From Enterococcus ureasiticus (GTDB lineage Bacteria > Bacillota > Bacilli > Lactobacillales > Enterococcaceae), in the NCBI RefSeq assembly GCF_001730285.1, contig NZ_MIJZ01000014.1, positions 124,001-188,000 of the forward strand: 64,000 bases of DNA, read 5' to 3'. The notes below the pieces were generated by a model that did not search any database, was not told the origin of the DNA, and worked only from the letters and a program-made list of their open reading frames with translations. Within the stretch, counting starts at the first letter, position 1. Every line of letters begins with the position of its first letter. Both the position numbers and the translations under genes were made by a program. Below are positions 28,256 to 37,518 of this stretch, one piece after another.

Positions 28256-28955
28256 TTGACAAAACCTCCTCGATTTCAGTGATTTCTTTTTCTATTTGTT
28301 GGATTCTGGCTTGTTGATCGCCAGCGGCTTTGGCTAATTGAGCTAAAATCGTTTCACGTTGTTTTAATTCACCTTGCCATTTTTTTTGAAAAATAGGCGA
28401 TTGTTTTTTTAGTAAAATAGGACCGAAAAGGCGTTCTTTCTCTGAGTAAGCGACTCTTAGCTCTTGTCTGGAAGCAACAATGATTTCATAGATTTTATTA
28501 TTTTCTTCTAAGATATCTTCTTCGATAATTGTATAGCCATGGACTGTCAACCAATCGCGTAAGGGCTTTTCGCCAATATTGGGTTGTAAAACTAAGCGTT
28601 CGTTTCCTTGAAGACGTTGCTTATTCCAGCCAGCATCTAAAATATCACGAATTAGAACACCACCCATACCACAAATCGTGACAGCCGTGATCTTGTCTGT
28701 TTCTTTTACAGCATCTAAGCCATCAGCCAAACGAACGATGATTTGTTCTGTTAAACCATTTTTTCTAACTTGTTTTTTGGCTGCTTCATATGGACCTGTT
28801 ACGACTTCTCCAGCCACCACAAAATCAAGTTTCTTTTGTAAAACTAATGCTACAGGTAAATACGCATGATCAGAACCGATATCTGCTAAACGGCTTTGTT
28901 CAGGGACTAATTCTCCCACACGTGCTAAACGTTTTGATAATTGATTTTCATTCAT
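28245..28955 (-). CDS. trmK: tRNA (adenine22-N1)-methyltransferase
   Basis: A 236-residue SAM-dependent methyltransferase modifying A22 in the D-loop of tRNAs. The SAM-binding motif I is SRLADIGSDHAYLPVALV near residue 22, and the conserved VTICGMGGVLIRDIL lies near 93 with NIGEKPLRDWLTVHGYTI near 125. A C-terminal coiled coil (about 185-236) is typical. It is the first gene of the operon continuing through the Nif3-like gene (overlapping) to pepT. Confidence 0.93.
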   Translation of the reverse strand: MNENQLSKRLARVGELVPEQSRLADIGSDHAYLPVALVLQKKLDFVVAGEVVTGPYEAAKKQVRKNGLTEQIIVRLADGLDAVKETDKITAVTICGMGGVLIRDILDAGWNKQRLQGNERLVLQPNIGEKPLRDWLTVHGYTIIEEDILEENNKIYEIIVASRQELRVAYSEKERLFGPILLKKQSPIFQKKWQGELKQRETILAQLAKAAGDQQARIQQIEKEITEIEEVLSNES

Positions 28956-29073
28956 TCGACATATTCCTCCGTGGTTATTATACCATTGAAAAATCGGGTT
29001 GAAAACTTTGAAAGATGGAATTTATTTACAATCGTTTTTTTCAGCTAATTCCGATGAGTAGGTTCATAAAAAA

Positions 29074-29113
29074 GCAGAACAATCATCAGATTTTTTTCTA
29101 AAAATTGTTCCGC
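29074..29113 (-). terminator. Intrinsic terminator after the MutS2-like gene
   Basis: GCGGAACAAT pairs with ATTGTTCTGC, followed by TTTTTT on the minus strand. Confidence 0.75.
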
Positions 29114-29147
29114 ATTCTTCTTGGATTTTATATATAAGTAAGTCTAT

Positions 29148-31052
29148 CTAATCATTATTTTTTGCTTGCCTCTCCTGCATTTCTTTTCTTAATTTTTTGT
29201 GTGCTTTTTTTGAACCCCTTTCAAGATCGCGATTTCTCTTACGGTCATGATAATTTTCAAATAAGGAATCTAGATCATAGTTTGGTGGATATAGCTCTTT
29301 TGCGCTGCGGTCTAGTTTTAATTGGCGTTTATGAACGGTTATTTTTTCATTTTCCACGTAAATCACTACATCATCCGACATTTCTATTGGTTCAAATACT
29401 AAACCAATTTTCTTTTTCTCCGTCCAAAATACTCGATCCCCTTTTTCGTATGTTTGAAAGATCGTTTGCTCTTTTTGTTTTTTGACTTTTTGAAGAGACG
29501 CTTCTTTTTTCGTTGAATAGTTGCGATCATGTAAATAATTTTGGGCAAGTTTAACGACTTGTTTGTCCAAGTTCATCTTATTTGCGATCCAAAAAGCGTT
29601 GCTTTCACCAGTTTCTCCTAAAATTAATTGGTATTTAGGCATTAAGTTTTCTGAATCAAACGCCATTGCAGCAGTCAGAAAATCTTCATGTTGCTCAGAA
29701 AAACGTTTAATTTCTCCATAGTGCGTCGTTGTAATAATGATACTGCCTTTTTTGTAGAAAGCCTCCATGATCGCGATTGCTAGTGCTGCACCTTCATTTG
29801 GTTCGGTTCCACTACCGATTTCATCGAGTAAAATCAAGCTGTTTTGTTTCGTCTTAGCAAGAATTTCAGAGATATTATGCATATGTCCTGAGAAAGTGCT
29901 CAGCGCATTCTCGATACTTTGCTGATCTCCGATATCAACAAAGATCTGATCAAAAATGGCAATATTCGTGCCGTGATCAGCAATAATTTGCACACCAATC
30001 ATTGTTTGCAACGAAATCAGGCCAACGGTTTTTAGCACAACCGTTTTTCCTCCTGCATTCGGTCCAGTGATCGTCAGGCCGCGATAGTCTTTGCCTAGTG
30101 ATAGATTCAATGGTACAGCCGTATCTCCTAACAAAGTGTGTTTCACATTGACAAATTCGATGATTCCTTCTTGATTGATTTTAGGTTCAATGCCGTTGAT
30201 TTCTCTGCTGTATTTCGCTTTAGCAAAAATCATGTCATATTGTGCAACCACTTCTAAATTTGAGTGGATCGAGCTCATTTGTTCTGCAATCAAACCAGTC
30301 AGAGTTGATAAAATTTGATACACTTCTGTTGCTTCTTCCATCTTTAGCTGATATAACTTATCATTCAGTTTTGCTACGGTTGCCGGCTCAACAAAAACAG
30401 TCGTCCCTTTCGAAGAAGCATCTATAATGGTTCCTGAGATTTGGTTTTTATAAGTAGCTTTGATCGGTACTGTATATCGGTCGTTTTTCTTAACCACGAT
30501 TGCTTCTTGAATTTTCGGTTTATTTTGCGCATTTCTAAGAAATGAATTTAGTTTCAGTTCAATTTCTTTTTCACACTCTTGAACAGCTCGACGGATTTTA
30601 CGAAGCTCACGACTGGCATCATTTTCCACTTGATTGTTGCGAATAACCTGATAAATTTCATCTTCGATATCAGAAAAGAGCTGTAACGATTCGCTATATC
30701 TAGCTAAAAGTGGTGCGATAAACTGATTTTTTTGCATGAATGATTGGATCAAACGACTACTCCTAAGAAAATCTGCGTAGCTGACTAACTCATTAGGCTC
30801 TAAAATAAACCCTTTTTCAACTTGATTGGTTAGATGTTCAATGTTGTTTAAGCCCATAAATGGAACATGTAGATTTGCCAGCAACAAAGCTTTTGCTTCT
30901 GAGGTTTCTTGTAAACGTTTTTTGACCACATCTAAGTGACTACTTGGCTGTAATGCGTTGATTCGCTCTTTTCCGTAGTAACTAATTGCATAGGTCATTA
31001 GTTTTTCTTTGATTGTATTAAATTGCGTTTTATTATATGTTTCTTGATTCAT
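29148..31052 (-). CDS. MutS2-like ATPase without Smr domain
   Basis: A 634-residue MutS-family ATPase. Helical core/clamp segments (about 20-300) are followed by the ABC-type ATPase: Walker A GPNAGGKTVVLKTVG near 332, Walker B LILLDEIGSGTEPNEGAALA near 412, and switch THYGEIKRFSE near 450. True MutS2 proteins are about 780 residues and end in an Smr nuclease domain; here the tail after about 520 is short, basic (KKAHKKLRKEMQERQ) and lacks Smr. MutS2 of B. subtilis binds collided ribosomes, so a ribosome-related role is plausible. The ATG at 31052 has GGAG six bases upstream. An unusual regulated leader (31053-31378) precedes it. Confidence 0.88.
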   Translation of the reverse strand: MNQETYNKTQFNTIKEKLMTYAISYYGKERINALQPSSHLDVVKKRLQETSEAKALLLANLHVPFMGLNNIEHLTNQVEKGFILEPNELVSYADFLRSSRLIQSFMQKNQFIAPLLARYSESLQLFSDIEDEIYQVIRNNQVENDASRELRKIRRAVQECEKEIELKLNSFLRNAQNKPKIQEAIVVKKNDRYTVPIKATYKNQISGTIIDASSKGTTVFVEPATVAKLNDKLYQLKMEEATEVYQILSTLTGLIAEQMSSIHSNLEVVAQYDMIFAKAKYSREINGIEPKINQEGIIEFVNVKHTLLGDTAVPLNLSLGKDYRGLTITGPNAGGKTVVLKTVGLISLQTMIGVQIIADHGTNIAIFDQIFVDIGDQQSIENALSTFSGHMHNISEILAKTKQNSLILLDEIGSGTEPNEGAALAIAIMEAFYKKGSIIITTTHYGEIKRFSEQHEDFLTAAMAFDSENLMPKYQLILGETGESNAFWIANKMNLDKQVVKLAQNYLHDRNYSTKKEASLQKVKKQKEQTIFQTYEKGDRVFWTEKKKIGLVFEPIEMSDDVVIYVENEKITVHKRQLKLDRSAKELYPPNYDLDSLFENYHDRKRNRDLERGSKKAHKKLRKEMQERQAKNND

Positions 31053-31156
31053 TGGTATCTCCTTCTCTTTTAAGAGATACCTATCTTGTTTTGAATAAGC
31101 CAAAGAAATTCCTTTTAGCTGCGTATAAGTTTTATCGATCAATCGGGTATACAAAA

Positions 31157-31181
31157 AGGGATGAAGTCTCCCTTCATCCCT
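31157..31181 (-). terminator. Terminator inside the leader (attenuator)
   Basis: AGGGATGAAG pairs perfectly with CTTCATCCCT around a 5-base loop and runs into TTTTT on the minus strand, 100 bases before the start codon of the downstream gene. Confidence 0.8.
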
Positions 31182-31319
31182 CACTAATCAATAAATATAG
31201 ATAGATATACTACAGTCTATCAGGTGATTTTTTATGAGTTAAGATAGGTATCAACATAGGTATGCTAAAGAAGCCATCTAAAAATGGTTGTTTATTCTTC
31301 AGCTATTCATTTCCTCTAG

Positions 31320-31337
31320 TTAGATACTTACACTCAC
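31320..31337 (-). CDS. Candidate leader peptide MSVSI
   Basis: A GTG start with AGAGG seven bases upstream opens a five-codon frame (M-S-V-S-I-stop) about 40 nt after the predicted transcription start. A three-codon frame (GTG at 31345) and a seven-codon frame (ATG at 31371) also exist but lack a spaced ribosome site. Confidence 0.4.
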   Translation of the reverse strand: MSVSI

Positions 31338-31382
31338 AAAAACACCTCTATGGCTTTCTTTGGCTATTCATTTCTCGCTAAA

Positions 31383-31411
31383 AGTATACCTCAGTTATTT
31401 TTATTGGTCAA
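31383..31411 (-). promoter_or_regulatory. Promoter of the MutS2-like gene
   Basis: The -35 box TTGACC (31406-31411), a 17-base spacer and the -10 box TATACT (31383-31388) are on the minus strand, just past the glgA stop. Start of transcription is expected near 31376. Confidence 0.8.
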
Positions 31412-31420
31412 CAAAATTTT

Positions 31421-32860
31421 TTAGAATCCCACCATCTGTTCATATAGATCCAAGTATAATCGGCTTGATTTTTCCCAGCTAAAATCCTTCGCCATTGCTG
31501 TTTCCATCAATTGTATCCACGTTTTCTGATCATTCCAATACAAATCAATCGCCATATTTGTGCTATATAATAAGTAATAGGAACTAAAATCAGAGAAACC
31601 AAAGCCTGTTCCTGTTTTTGACACTGGATTAAAGGGAATCACGGTATCTTTCAAGCCGCCAATTTCGTGAACGATCGGTAAAGTACCGTAACGCATTGCG
31701 ATCATTTGTGATAATCCGCAAGGTTCTGTTGCAGATGGCATCATAAATAGATCAGAACCCGCATAAATCAATTGCGCCAAGTCAACATCAAACGTAATCT
31801 TCGCTTTAAATTTAGTTGGATAATGCTCAGAAAAATAATTAAACGAATGTTCAATTCCCGGATCGCCCGTTCCAAGAAGTACCAGTTGAACATCTTTTTC
31901 CAAAAGTTTCGCTAACTCATCTAAAATCAGCTGAAATCCTTTTTGAAACGTTAAACGACTGACGATACCAATCAACGGTACATCATCCCGAATGGGCAGT
32001 TCCATTTTCATTTGCAACGCTTCTTTGTTTTTCTTTTTACCTGATAGGTCGTTTATCGAAAAATTTGCTGGGATCGATTTGTCTGTCTCTGGATCATTCA
32101 TTTCATAGTCGATTCCATTTAAAATGCCGGTTAATTTTTCTTGTTCTAACCGTAGAACACCATCTAAGCCAAAACCAAATTCAGGTGTTTTTATTTCTTC
32201 TGCGTAAGATGGACTTACTGTGTTCACTCGATCAGCGTATAAGATCCCCGTTTTTAAATAATTGACGCCATCACCAAAGCGGGCAGCACCATCATAATAA
32301 CGATCTAGTCCCATTCCAAAAAAGTCTGGCAACAAATCTTGGCTATACGCTCCTTGAAATTCAATATTATGAATCGTTAACACCGTCTTGATTGAACGAT
32401 AGGCTTCGATCCATTGGTATTTTTCCTTTAATAAAAAAGGAATCATTGCTGTGTGAAAATCATTTACATGGATAATATCAGGTAACAAATCGATTTTCTC
32501 CAACATTTCAATGATTGCCAAAGAAAAGTAGGCAAAACGTTCTCCGTCGTCCTCGTAGCCATAAAGATTTTCACGATCAAAATAATACGCGTTCTCAATA
32601 AAGTAATAGGTAACATCATTCAGAACTAAACGTTTAATCCCGCAATATTGATGCCGCCAACCTACATCAACATAAAAGTTGGTTAGGTCCTCACATTGTT
32701 CTTTAAAGGATTCAGGGATCTTTGTAAAATAGGGCAAAACAACAGAAAGTTTTGCCCCTTTTTTAGCTAGTTCTTTAGGCAATGCACCTATTACATCACC
32801 TAATCCCCCCGTTTTAAAAAAGGGTGCGCATTCTGCGGCTGCAAATAATACCTTCATCAT
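31421..32860 (-). CDS. glgA: Glycogen synthase
   Basis: GT5 glycosyltransferase, 479 residues, adding glucose from ADP-glucose to alpha-1,4-glucan. ADP-glucose contact KTGGLGDVIGALPKEL is near residue 17; the catalytic region includes TVSPSYAEEI and the C-terminal Rossmann motif MPSATEPCGLSQMIAMRYGTLPIV near 380 with the conserved Glu. Its ATG overlaps the glgD stop by four bases (ATGA). It is the last gene of glgB-glgC-glgD-glgA; no glgP follows. The next gene has its own promoter, inside the gap after the stop. Confidence 0.95.
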   Translation of the reverse strand: MMKVLFAAAECAPFFKTGGLGDVIGALPKELAKKGAKLSVVLPYFTKIPESFKEQCEDLTNFYVDVGWRHQYCGIKRLVLNDVTYYFIENAYYFDRENLYGYEDDGERFAYFSLAIIEMLEKIDLLPDIIHVNDFHTAMIPFLLKEKYQWIEAYRSIKTVLTIHNIEFQGAYSQDLLPDFFGMGLDRYYDGAARFGDGVNYLKTGILYADRVNTVSPSYAEEIKTPEFGFGLDGVLRLEQEKLTGILNGIDYEMNDPETDKSIPANFSINDLSGKKKNKEALQMKMELPIRDDVPLIGIVSRLTFQKGFQLILDELAKLLEKDVQLVLLGTGDPGIEHSFNYFSEHYPTKFKAKITFDVDLAQLIYAGSDLFMMPSATEPCGLSQMIAMRYGTLPIVHEIGGLKDTVIPFNPVSKTGTGFGFSDFSSYYLLYSTNMAIDLYWNDQKTWIQLMETAMAKDFSWEKSSRLYLDLYEQMVGF

Positions 32861-34008
32861 TCACGTCCCCCAATAACATCTGCTTCAACCACTTGATTTT
32901 TATGGATCACGACAGGATTATGTGCTGTACCAGAAATTTTTACCCCGGCCTTGACTGTGACATTTTTATCTAATATAGCATATTCAATCACTGCATCTTC
33001 TTCAATTTGAGCGTTCGACATCACGATCGTTCGTTTCACTTTAGCTCCTTTTTTAATCATCGTTCTTCTTGAAATCAAACTATTTTCCAAATGTCCCTCA
33101 ATGACACAGCCCGTTGCACACTGACTATTTTTTACACTGGAGTTCTCTGAATAATAAGTTGGTACTTCATTCTTACGTTTCGTGTAAATTTTTTGTTTTG
33201 TGTACATCAATGCATTGAATTTTTTTACATCTAACATATCCATATTAGCCTGATAGTATGAAGCAACATCATCGATATTACTTAAATATCCAGTATATTC
33301 GTATGCTGTCGTCTGAATATCCGCTATTTTTTCTCCTAAAAATTCAATCAAACTTATCGAACTGTTGTTGGCTTGACCGATTATTAATTGTTCTATCAGC
33401 CACTTGGTTTGAACGATAAAGATGTCCATAGAAAGACTCAATTGTTTTTCTTTTTCTAAATCTTGCTCAAAGGCCTGAACACTTGCGACATTTCCAGTTT
33501 TGTCGACTTGAATGATTCGATTATTTGCTGATAGTTTTTCTGCTTCCATCCGTTTATAAACAACCGTCATCTTATTGTTTTGTTTTTGATGAGTTTTCAA
33601 AACAGCCCGCAGGTCAATCGCACAAAGCATGTTACTTCCCATAAAAACAGTATACTCAGATTCTGATTTTTCAAGATAATCGATGACCGCAGAATAATAT
33701 GGCAGTCCTTGTGCTTTTTGCTTTAAAAAATCCTGATAGAAATAAACAAAATAGCTATTTTGTAGAGAATCTAAATTCCATTCTTTACCACCACCGATAT
33801 GATCAAAAACGGAACGTGTTTCCCCTTCATTGAATATCATAAAAATCGAGTTGATGTTTGCATTAGCAATGCTTGAAAGAGGAAAATCGATCAACCGATA
33901 TTTGCAATCAAAAGGCAATGTATCTAATGGTCGTTCTTCAGTTAATGGTAATAGGCCTTGAAACGCTGATACATTTCCTAAAATCGCACACATTTTTTTA
34001 GTCTTCAT
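32857..34008 (-). CDS. glgD: Glucose-1-phosphate adenylyltransferase regulatory subunit
   Basis: A 383-residue paralogue of GlgC. In Firmicutes it forms a hetero-oligomer with GlgC and modulates ADP-glucose pyrophosphorylase. The nucleotidyltransferase fold is retained, but the GGGxGTRL loop is replaced by [21 protein letters not shown], the usual GlgD loss of catalytic residues. The C-terminal left-handed beta helix (about 280-383) is intact ([20 protein letters not shown]). The ATG at 34008 lies inside the last codons of glgC with GGGGTG upstream, so the genes are translationally coupled. Confidence 0.93.
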   Translation of the reverse strand: MKTKKMCAILGNVSAFQGLLPLTEERPLDTLPFDCKYRLIDFPLSSIANANINSIFMIFNEGETRSVFDHIGGGKEWNLDSLQNSYFVYFYQDFLKQKAQGLPYYSAVIDYLEKSESEYTVFMGSNMLCAIDLRAVLKTHQKQNNKMTVVYKRMEAEKLSANNRIIQVDKTGNVASVQAFEQDLEKEKQLSLSMDIFIVQTKWLIEQLIIGQANNSSISLIEFLGEKIADIQTTAYEYTGYLSNIDDVASYYQANMDMLDVKKFNALMYTKQKIYTKRKNEVPTYYSENSSVKNSQCATGCVIEGHLENSLISRRTMIKKGAKVKRTIVMSNAQIEEDAVIEYAILDKNVTVKAGVKISGTAHNPVVIHKNQVVEADVIGGRE

Positions 34009-35140
34009 CGCTTTGCACCCCAATCACTTCAGAATAGCCGATCACTTCAATGTCATCTTCTTTATAAATCACTGCATTGTCGCCAATAATCGCATTTTCA
34101 CCGATAATCGCATTTTTGATTTTAACATTTTTTCCGATTGTTGCACCCGGCATGATCACACTACTTTCAATCGTTGAGCCAACCTTTACTTGCACATTAG
34201 TTGAAAGAATACTATCTTTGACCGTTCCTGCCACATAACAGCCATCAACTACTAATGAATTGCTAACTGAGGCTGTTTCAGTAATAAAATGTGGAGGAGA
34301 AATAGTGTTTTTTGAGAACATACGCCAACTTTTATCTCGCATGTGTAACTCATTTTCCAAACTTATAAATTCCATATTTGCTTCCCATAAAGACTCGATC
34401 GTTCCGACATCTTTCCAATAACCATCAAAACGATAAGCATAAACATTTTCACCAGCATCCAAGTAGGATGGAATGACGTGTTTCCCGAAATCAAGCATTT
34501 GACCATCTTTTGAATAGTTATTTAGTAAGACATTTCGTAGTCGTCCCCAATTAAAAATATAAATGCCCATTGAAGCCAAGTTACTCTTAGGTTCTTCTGG
34601 TTTCTCGTCAAACTCGATGATCCGATTATTTTCATCCGTATTCATGATACCAAAGCGTGATGCTTCTTTAAGAGGCACTTCAATAACAGCCACGCTCAAT
34701 GAGGCATTATTCGCAATATGTTCTTCTAACATCTCTTCATAATTCATTTTATAAATATGGTCCCCAGATAAAACCAATACATATTGCGGATCCATTTGAT
34801 CAATATAGGAAATATTTTGATAAATTGCGTGGGCAGTCCCTTCAAACCATTTTTCACCATCGGAACTAGAATAGGGTTGTAAAATCGTCACACCAGAATC
34901 AATTCCATCTAAGCCCCAGCTTGCGCCATTTCCAATATGGTTATTTAATGCAAGCGGCTGATATTGTGTGACGACTCCAACATTTTTGATGCCTGAATTG
35001 ATGCAATTACTTAATGTAAAATCAATAATTCGATATCTGCCGCCAAAAGGCACAGCAGGTTTAGCGATATTTTTCGTTAACTTTCCTAGGCGTGTTCCTT
35101 GCCCACCAGCTAAAATCATGGCCAACATTTCTGTTTTCAT
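33998..35140 (-). CDS. glgC: Glucose-1-phosphate adenylyltransferase
   Basis: A 380-residue catalytic subunit making ADP-glucose from glucose-1-phosphate and ATP. The ATP loop [30 protein letters not shown] is intact (residues 8-37, catalytic Lys in the GTRLGKLT region). The sugar-phosphate site is [10 protein letters not shown] and [11 protein letters not shown]; a C-terminal hexapeptide beta helix follows from about 280. Second gene of the operon, 71 bases after glgB. Confidence 0.95.
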   Translation of the reverse strand: MKTEMLAMILAGGQGTRLGKLTKNIAKPAVPFGGRYRIIDFTLSNCINSGIKNVGVVTQYQPLALNNHIGNGASWGLDGIDSGVTILQPYSSSDGEKWFEGTAHAIYQNISYIDQMDPQYVLVLSGDHIYKMNYEEMLEEHIANNASLSVAVIEVPLKEASRFGIMNTDENNRIIEFDEKPEEPKSNLASMGIYIFNWGRLRNVLLNNYSKDGQMLDFGKHVIPSYLDAGENVYAYRFDGYWKDVGTIESLWEANMEFISLENELHMRDKSWRMFSKNTISPPHFITETASVSNSLVVDGCYVAGTVKDSILSTNVQVKVGSTIESSVIMPGATIGKNVKIKNAIIGENAIIGDNAVIYKEDDIEVIGYSEVIGVQSDED

Positions 35141-35211
35141 CTACTTCGGGTGAAATTCCACCCTGCCCCCTTTCAAAAATCCCTGTTCTTTTATCTGAAA
35201 TTAAGAATTCA

Positions 35212-37119
35212 CTAATTAATTGTCGTTCTTTTTATTCTTGTGTTGATTACTTTTGGCTTTAAAATGATTGCTCCAAGAGAAGGAACAATGGTCTGAATTC
35301 GATAATCAAATTGTTTAAAAGAGTCTTTACTTGTTTCACTTATTTGATTTGGTTCGGTCCATGTCCCACCGAAATCTTTCATCTCAGTATTCAGTACTTC
35401 CTCATAGGTCCCAGGAAACGGCACACCAATCGTAAAATTTTGTCTTTCTACCGGTGAAAAATTCAAGATAACGATCAAAAAGTCTTTTTTGCTCTTCCCT
35501 TTCCTGATAAAACTCAATACTGTTTCTTCGCTGTTATCAGCGTCGATTACTTCAATCGTTTCAGAAACATGATCTAATTCCCACAATGCCTTTTCATTTT
35601 TATAAAATTGATTAAGTGTCTTTGTAAAATACTGCATGCTATGATTCATTTCATCCTCAAGATCGATCCATTCCAGACTTTTATCTGACTTCCATTCTAA
35701 AAACTGGCCCCATTCACTTCCCATAAACAGAAGCTTTTTACCAGGATGAGCCATCAAATAGACGTATAAATTACGAAGTTGAGCAAATTGCTTATATCGA
35801 TCGCCCCACATTTTATGCATCAAACTTCTCTTTCCATGAACGACCTCGTCATGAGATATGGGTAAAATGTATTTTTCATTCATCATATACATAAACGAAA
35901 AAGTCAGTAGACGAAAATTATATTTTCGAAACACTGCATCCATTTCATAAAAACGCAGCGTATCATTCATCCAGCCCAAATTCCATTTGTAGTCAAAACC
36001 TAAAGCTCCGCTTTCAACAGTTCCTGTTATTTTAGTCTCTGAGGAACTTTCTTCGGCAATCATGATTACCTCTGGATGAGTCTGTTTGATGACAGCATTT
36101 AGTTTTTGTAAAAAGTAAAAACCGGCCCAATTACGATTGCCTCCTTCTTGATCAAGAAACGTAGGTCCTTCATCATAATCAAGATAAAGCATATTAGAAA
36201 CAGCATCCACACGTATCCCATCAACATGAAATACCTCGATCCAATATAAAGCGCTGGAAATCAAAAAACTCTGTACTTGTGGTTTGCTTAAATCAAAATT
36301 AAGCGATCCCCAACGAATATTCTCCGCCAGAACTGGATCGTCATACTCAAATTGCGGCGTTCCGTCATAATAAGCCAACGCATCATCATTAATACAAAAA
36401 TGCCCAGGTACCCAATCAATGAAAACACCGATACCATTCACATGACAGGCTTCCACAAACTCTTGAAACTCAACTGGTGTACCATAATACGAACTTAGTG
36501 CAAAATAGCCAATCAACTGATAGCCCCATGACTCACCTAATGGATGCTCCATCAAAGGCATAAACTCAATATGAGAAAAGCCCATTTCTTTTACATAAGG
36601 AATCAGTGTGTCTTTTAACTGTTTAAATGTATAGGGCGTTCCATCCTCTTCACATTGCCAAGAACTTGCATGAACTTCATAAATATTTAATGGCTGCTTA
36701 AAATGATCCTGCTGTTTTTTTTCTTGATGCCAAAGCCCATCACGCCAATTTTTCTCAGCTATTGTGTTGACCATTGAAGCATTATTGGGTCGTTTTTCGA
36801 AAAAAGTAGCAAAAGGATCGATTTTATAAACTTCTCTGCCATCTGCTTGTTTCACTAAATATTTATAGAAATCACCTTCTTTTGCACTTGGGGTGAAAAT
36901 TTTCCAGCTACCAAACTCTTCCTCTTTTGCCATAGGTAACGAACGATCCCAGTTATTAAAATCACCCACTAACCAAACAGCTTGCGCATTTGGTGCCCAC
37001 AATCGAAAAACAAATCCTTTTTGATCCTCATAAACTGCTTGGTGAGAACCAAAATAACGTTGACTATAGAAATTTTCGCCTGTTTGAAACTGTTCGATCT
37101 GGCTTTTTTCATTAGACAT
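35212..37119 (-). CDS. glgB: 1,4-alpha-glucan branching enzyme
   Basis: A 635-residue GH13 enzyme that forms alpha-1,6 branches. It has an N-terminal CBM48 domain ([18 protein letters not shown] near residue 48) and a TIM barrel with nucleophile Asp in [16 protein letters not shown] near 300. The acid/base Glu is in [10 protein letters not shown] near 352 and the transition-state stabiliser in [16 protein letters not shown] near 418. A C-terminal beta domain follows. GGGGAG precedes the ATG. First gene of the glycogen operon. Confidence 0.95.
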   Translation of the reverse strand: MSNEKSQIEQFQTGENFYSQRYFGSHQAVYEDQKGFVFRLWAPNAQAVWLVGDFNNWDRSLPMAKEEEFGSWKIFTPSAKEGDFYKYLVKQADGREVYKIDPFATFFEKRPNNASMVNTIAEKNWRDGLWHQEKKQQDHFKQPLNIYEVHASSWQCEEDGTPYTFKQLKDTLIPYVKEMGFSHIEFMPLMEHPLGESWGYQLIGYFALSSYYGTPVEFQEFVEACHVNGIGVFIDWVPGHFCINDDALAYYDGTPQFEYDDPVLAENIRWGSLNFDLSKPQVQSFLISSALYWIEVFHVDGIRVDAVSNMLYLDYDEGPTFLDQEGGNRNWAGFYFLQKLNAVIKQTHPEVIMIAEESSSETKITGTVESGALGFDYKWNLGWMNDTLRFYEMDAVFRKYNFRLLTFSFMYMMNEKYILPISHDEVVHGKRSLMHKMWGDRYKQFAQLRNLYVYLMAHPGKKLLFMGSEWGQFLEWKSDKSLEWIDLEDEMNHSMQYFTKTLNQFYKNEKALWELDHVSETIEVIDADNSEETVLSFIRKGKSKKDFLIVILNFSPVERQNFTIGVPFPGTYEEVLNTEMKDFGGTWTEPNQISETSKDSFKQFDYRIQTIVPSLGAIILKPKVINTRIKRTTIN

Positions 37120-37475
37120 TTATTTCTCCCCACTCTCCTAAAAAGCATTTACATTATTTTCTACTTACATATGAATCAAAAAATCATGATTTTATTTCAT
37201 GATAGACAAAAAAGTTACAGAAAATATTTTTCTTTCTGACTTTTACAAAAGAAAAGACACTAAACTTTCTGAAACTATCACTGATTTTAACCGTTCAATA
37301 GAATAAAAAAATCACAGATTACTTCTATGCAATAAGGATTTTTTCACTTTATTTTTTTGTACGTATATAAACTATTCATCCCATCATTATTAAATGAATA
37401 TGAGTAATACTATCTTAAATCTAACAACAAAATGAAAAAAATGAAAGAAATAGCCCTCTGAATTGAAAAATAAAA
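37120..37475 (-). other. Intergenic region upstream of glgB
   Basis: A very AT-rich stretch that must hold the glycogen operon promoter. I see no box pair with good spacing, and only a poor catabolite-repression-like site (TGTAAATGCTTT near 37143-37154, minus strand). Confidence 0.4.
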
Positions 37476-37512
37476 AAGCAGACAAAACCATGTCACTCGG
37501 TTTTGTCTGCTT
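37476..37512 (-). terminator. Intrinsic terminator after alaS
   Basis: A perfect 14-bp stem AAGCAGACAAAACC/GGTTTTGTCTGCTT is followed by TTTTTTATTTTT on the minus strand. Confidence 0.85.
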
Positions 37513-37518
37513 TTAGTA

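Larger units (their letters stand above)
31053..31378 (-). promoter_or_regulatory. Attenuator-type 5' leader of the MutS2-like gene
   Basis: About 325 nt of leader lie between a strong promoter and the start codon. It contains a five-codon ORF (31320-31337), two direct copies of GAAATGAATAGC (31363-31374, 31302-31313) and a perfect intrinsic terminator (31157-31181). An 8-bp hairpin (31054-31061 with 31074-31081) masks GGAG. Two competing long-range pairings cross the terminator: 31241-31252 with 31076-31087 (12 bp, perfect), which would open the ribosome-site hairpin, and 31355-31369 with 31093-31108 (15 bp, one bulge). This layout resembles leaders of antibiotic-induced ribosome-protection genes. 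Confidence 0.7.

Noticed and set aside
31348-31371. Seven-codon leader ORF MNSQRKP in the MutS2-like leader
   Set aside because: Its ATG is only about five bases from the predicted transcript start and has no ribosome site. The MSVSI frame is better placed.
37143-37154. Possible catabolite-repression (cre) site before glgB
   Set aside because: TGTAAATGCTTT lacks the central CG and the symmetrical right half of the cre consensus.
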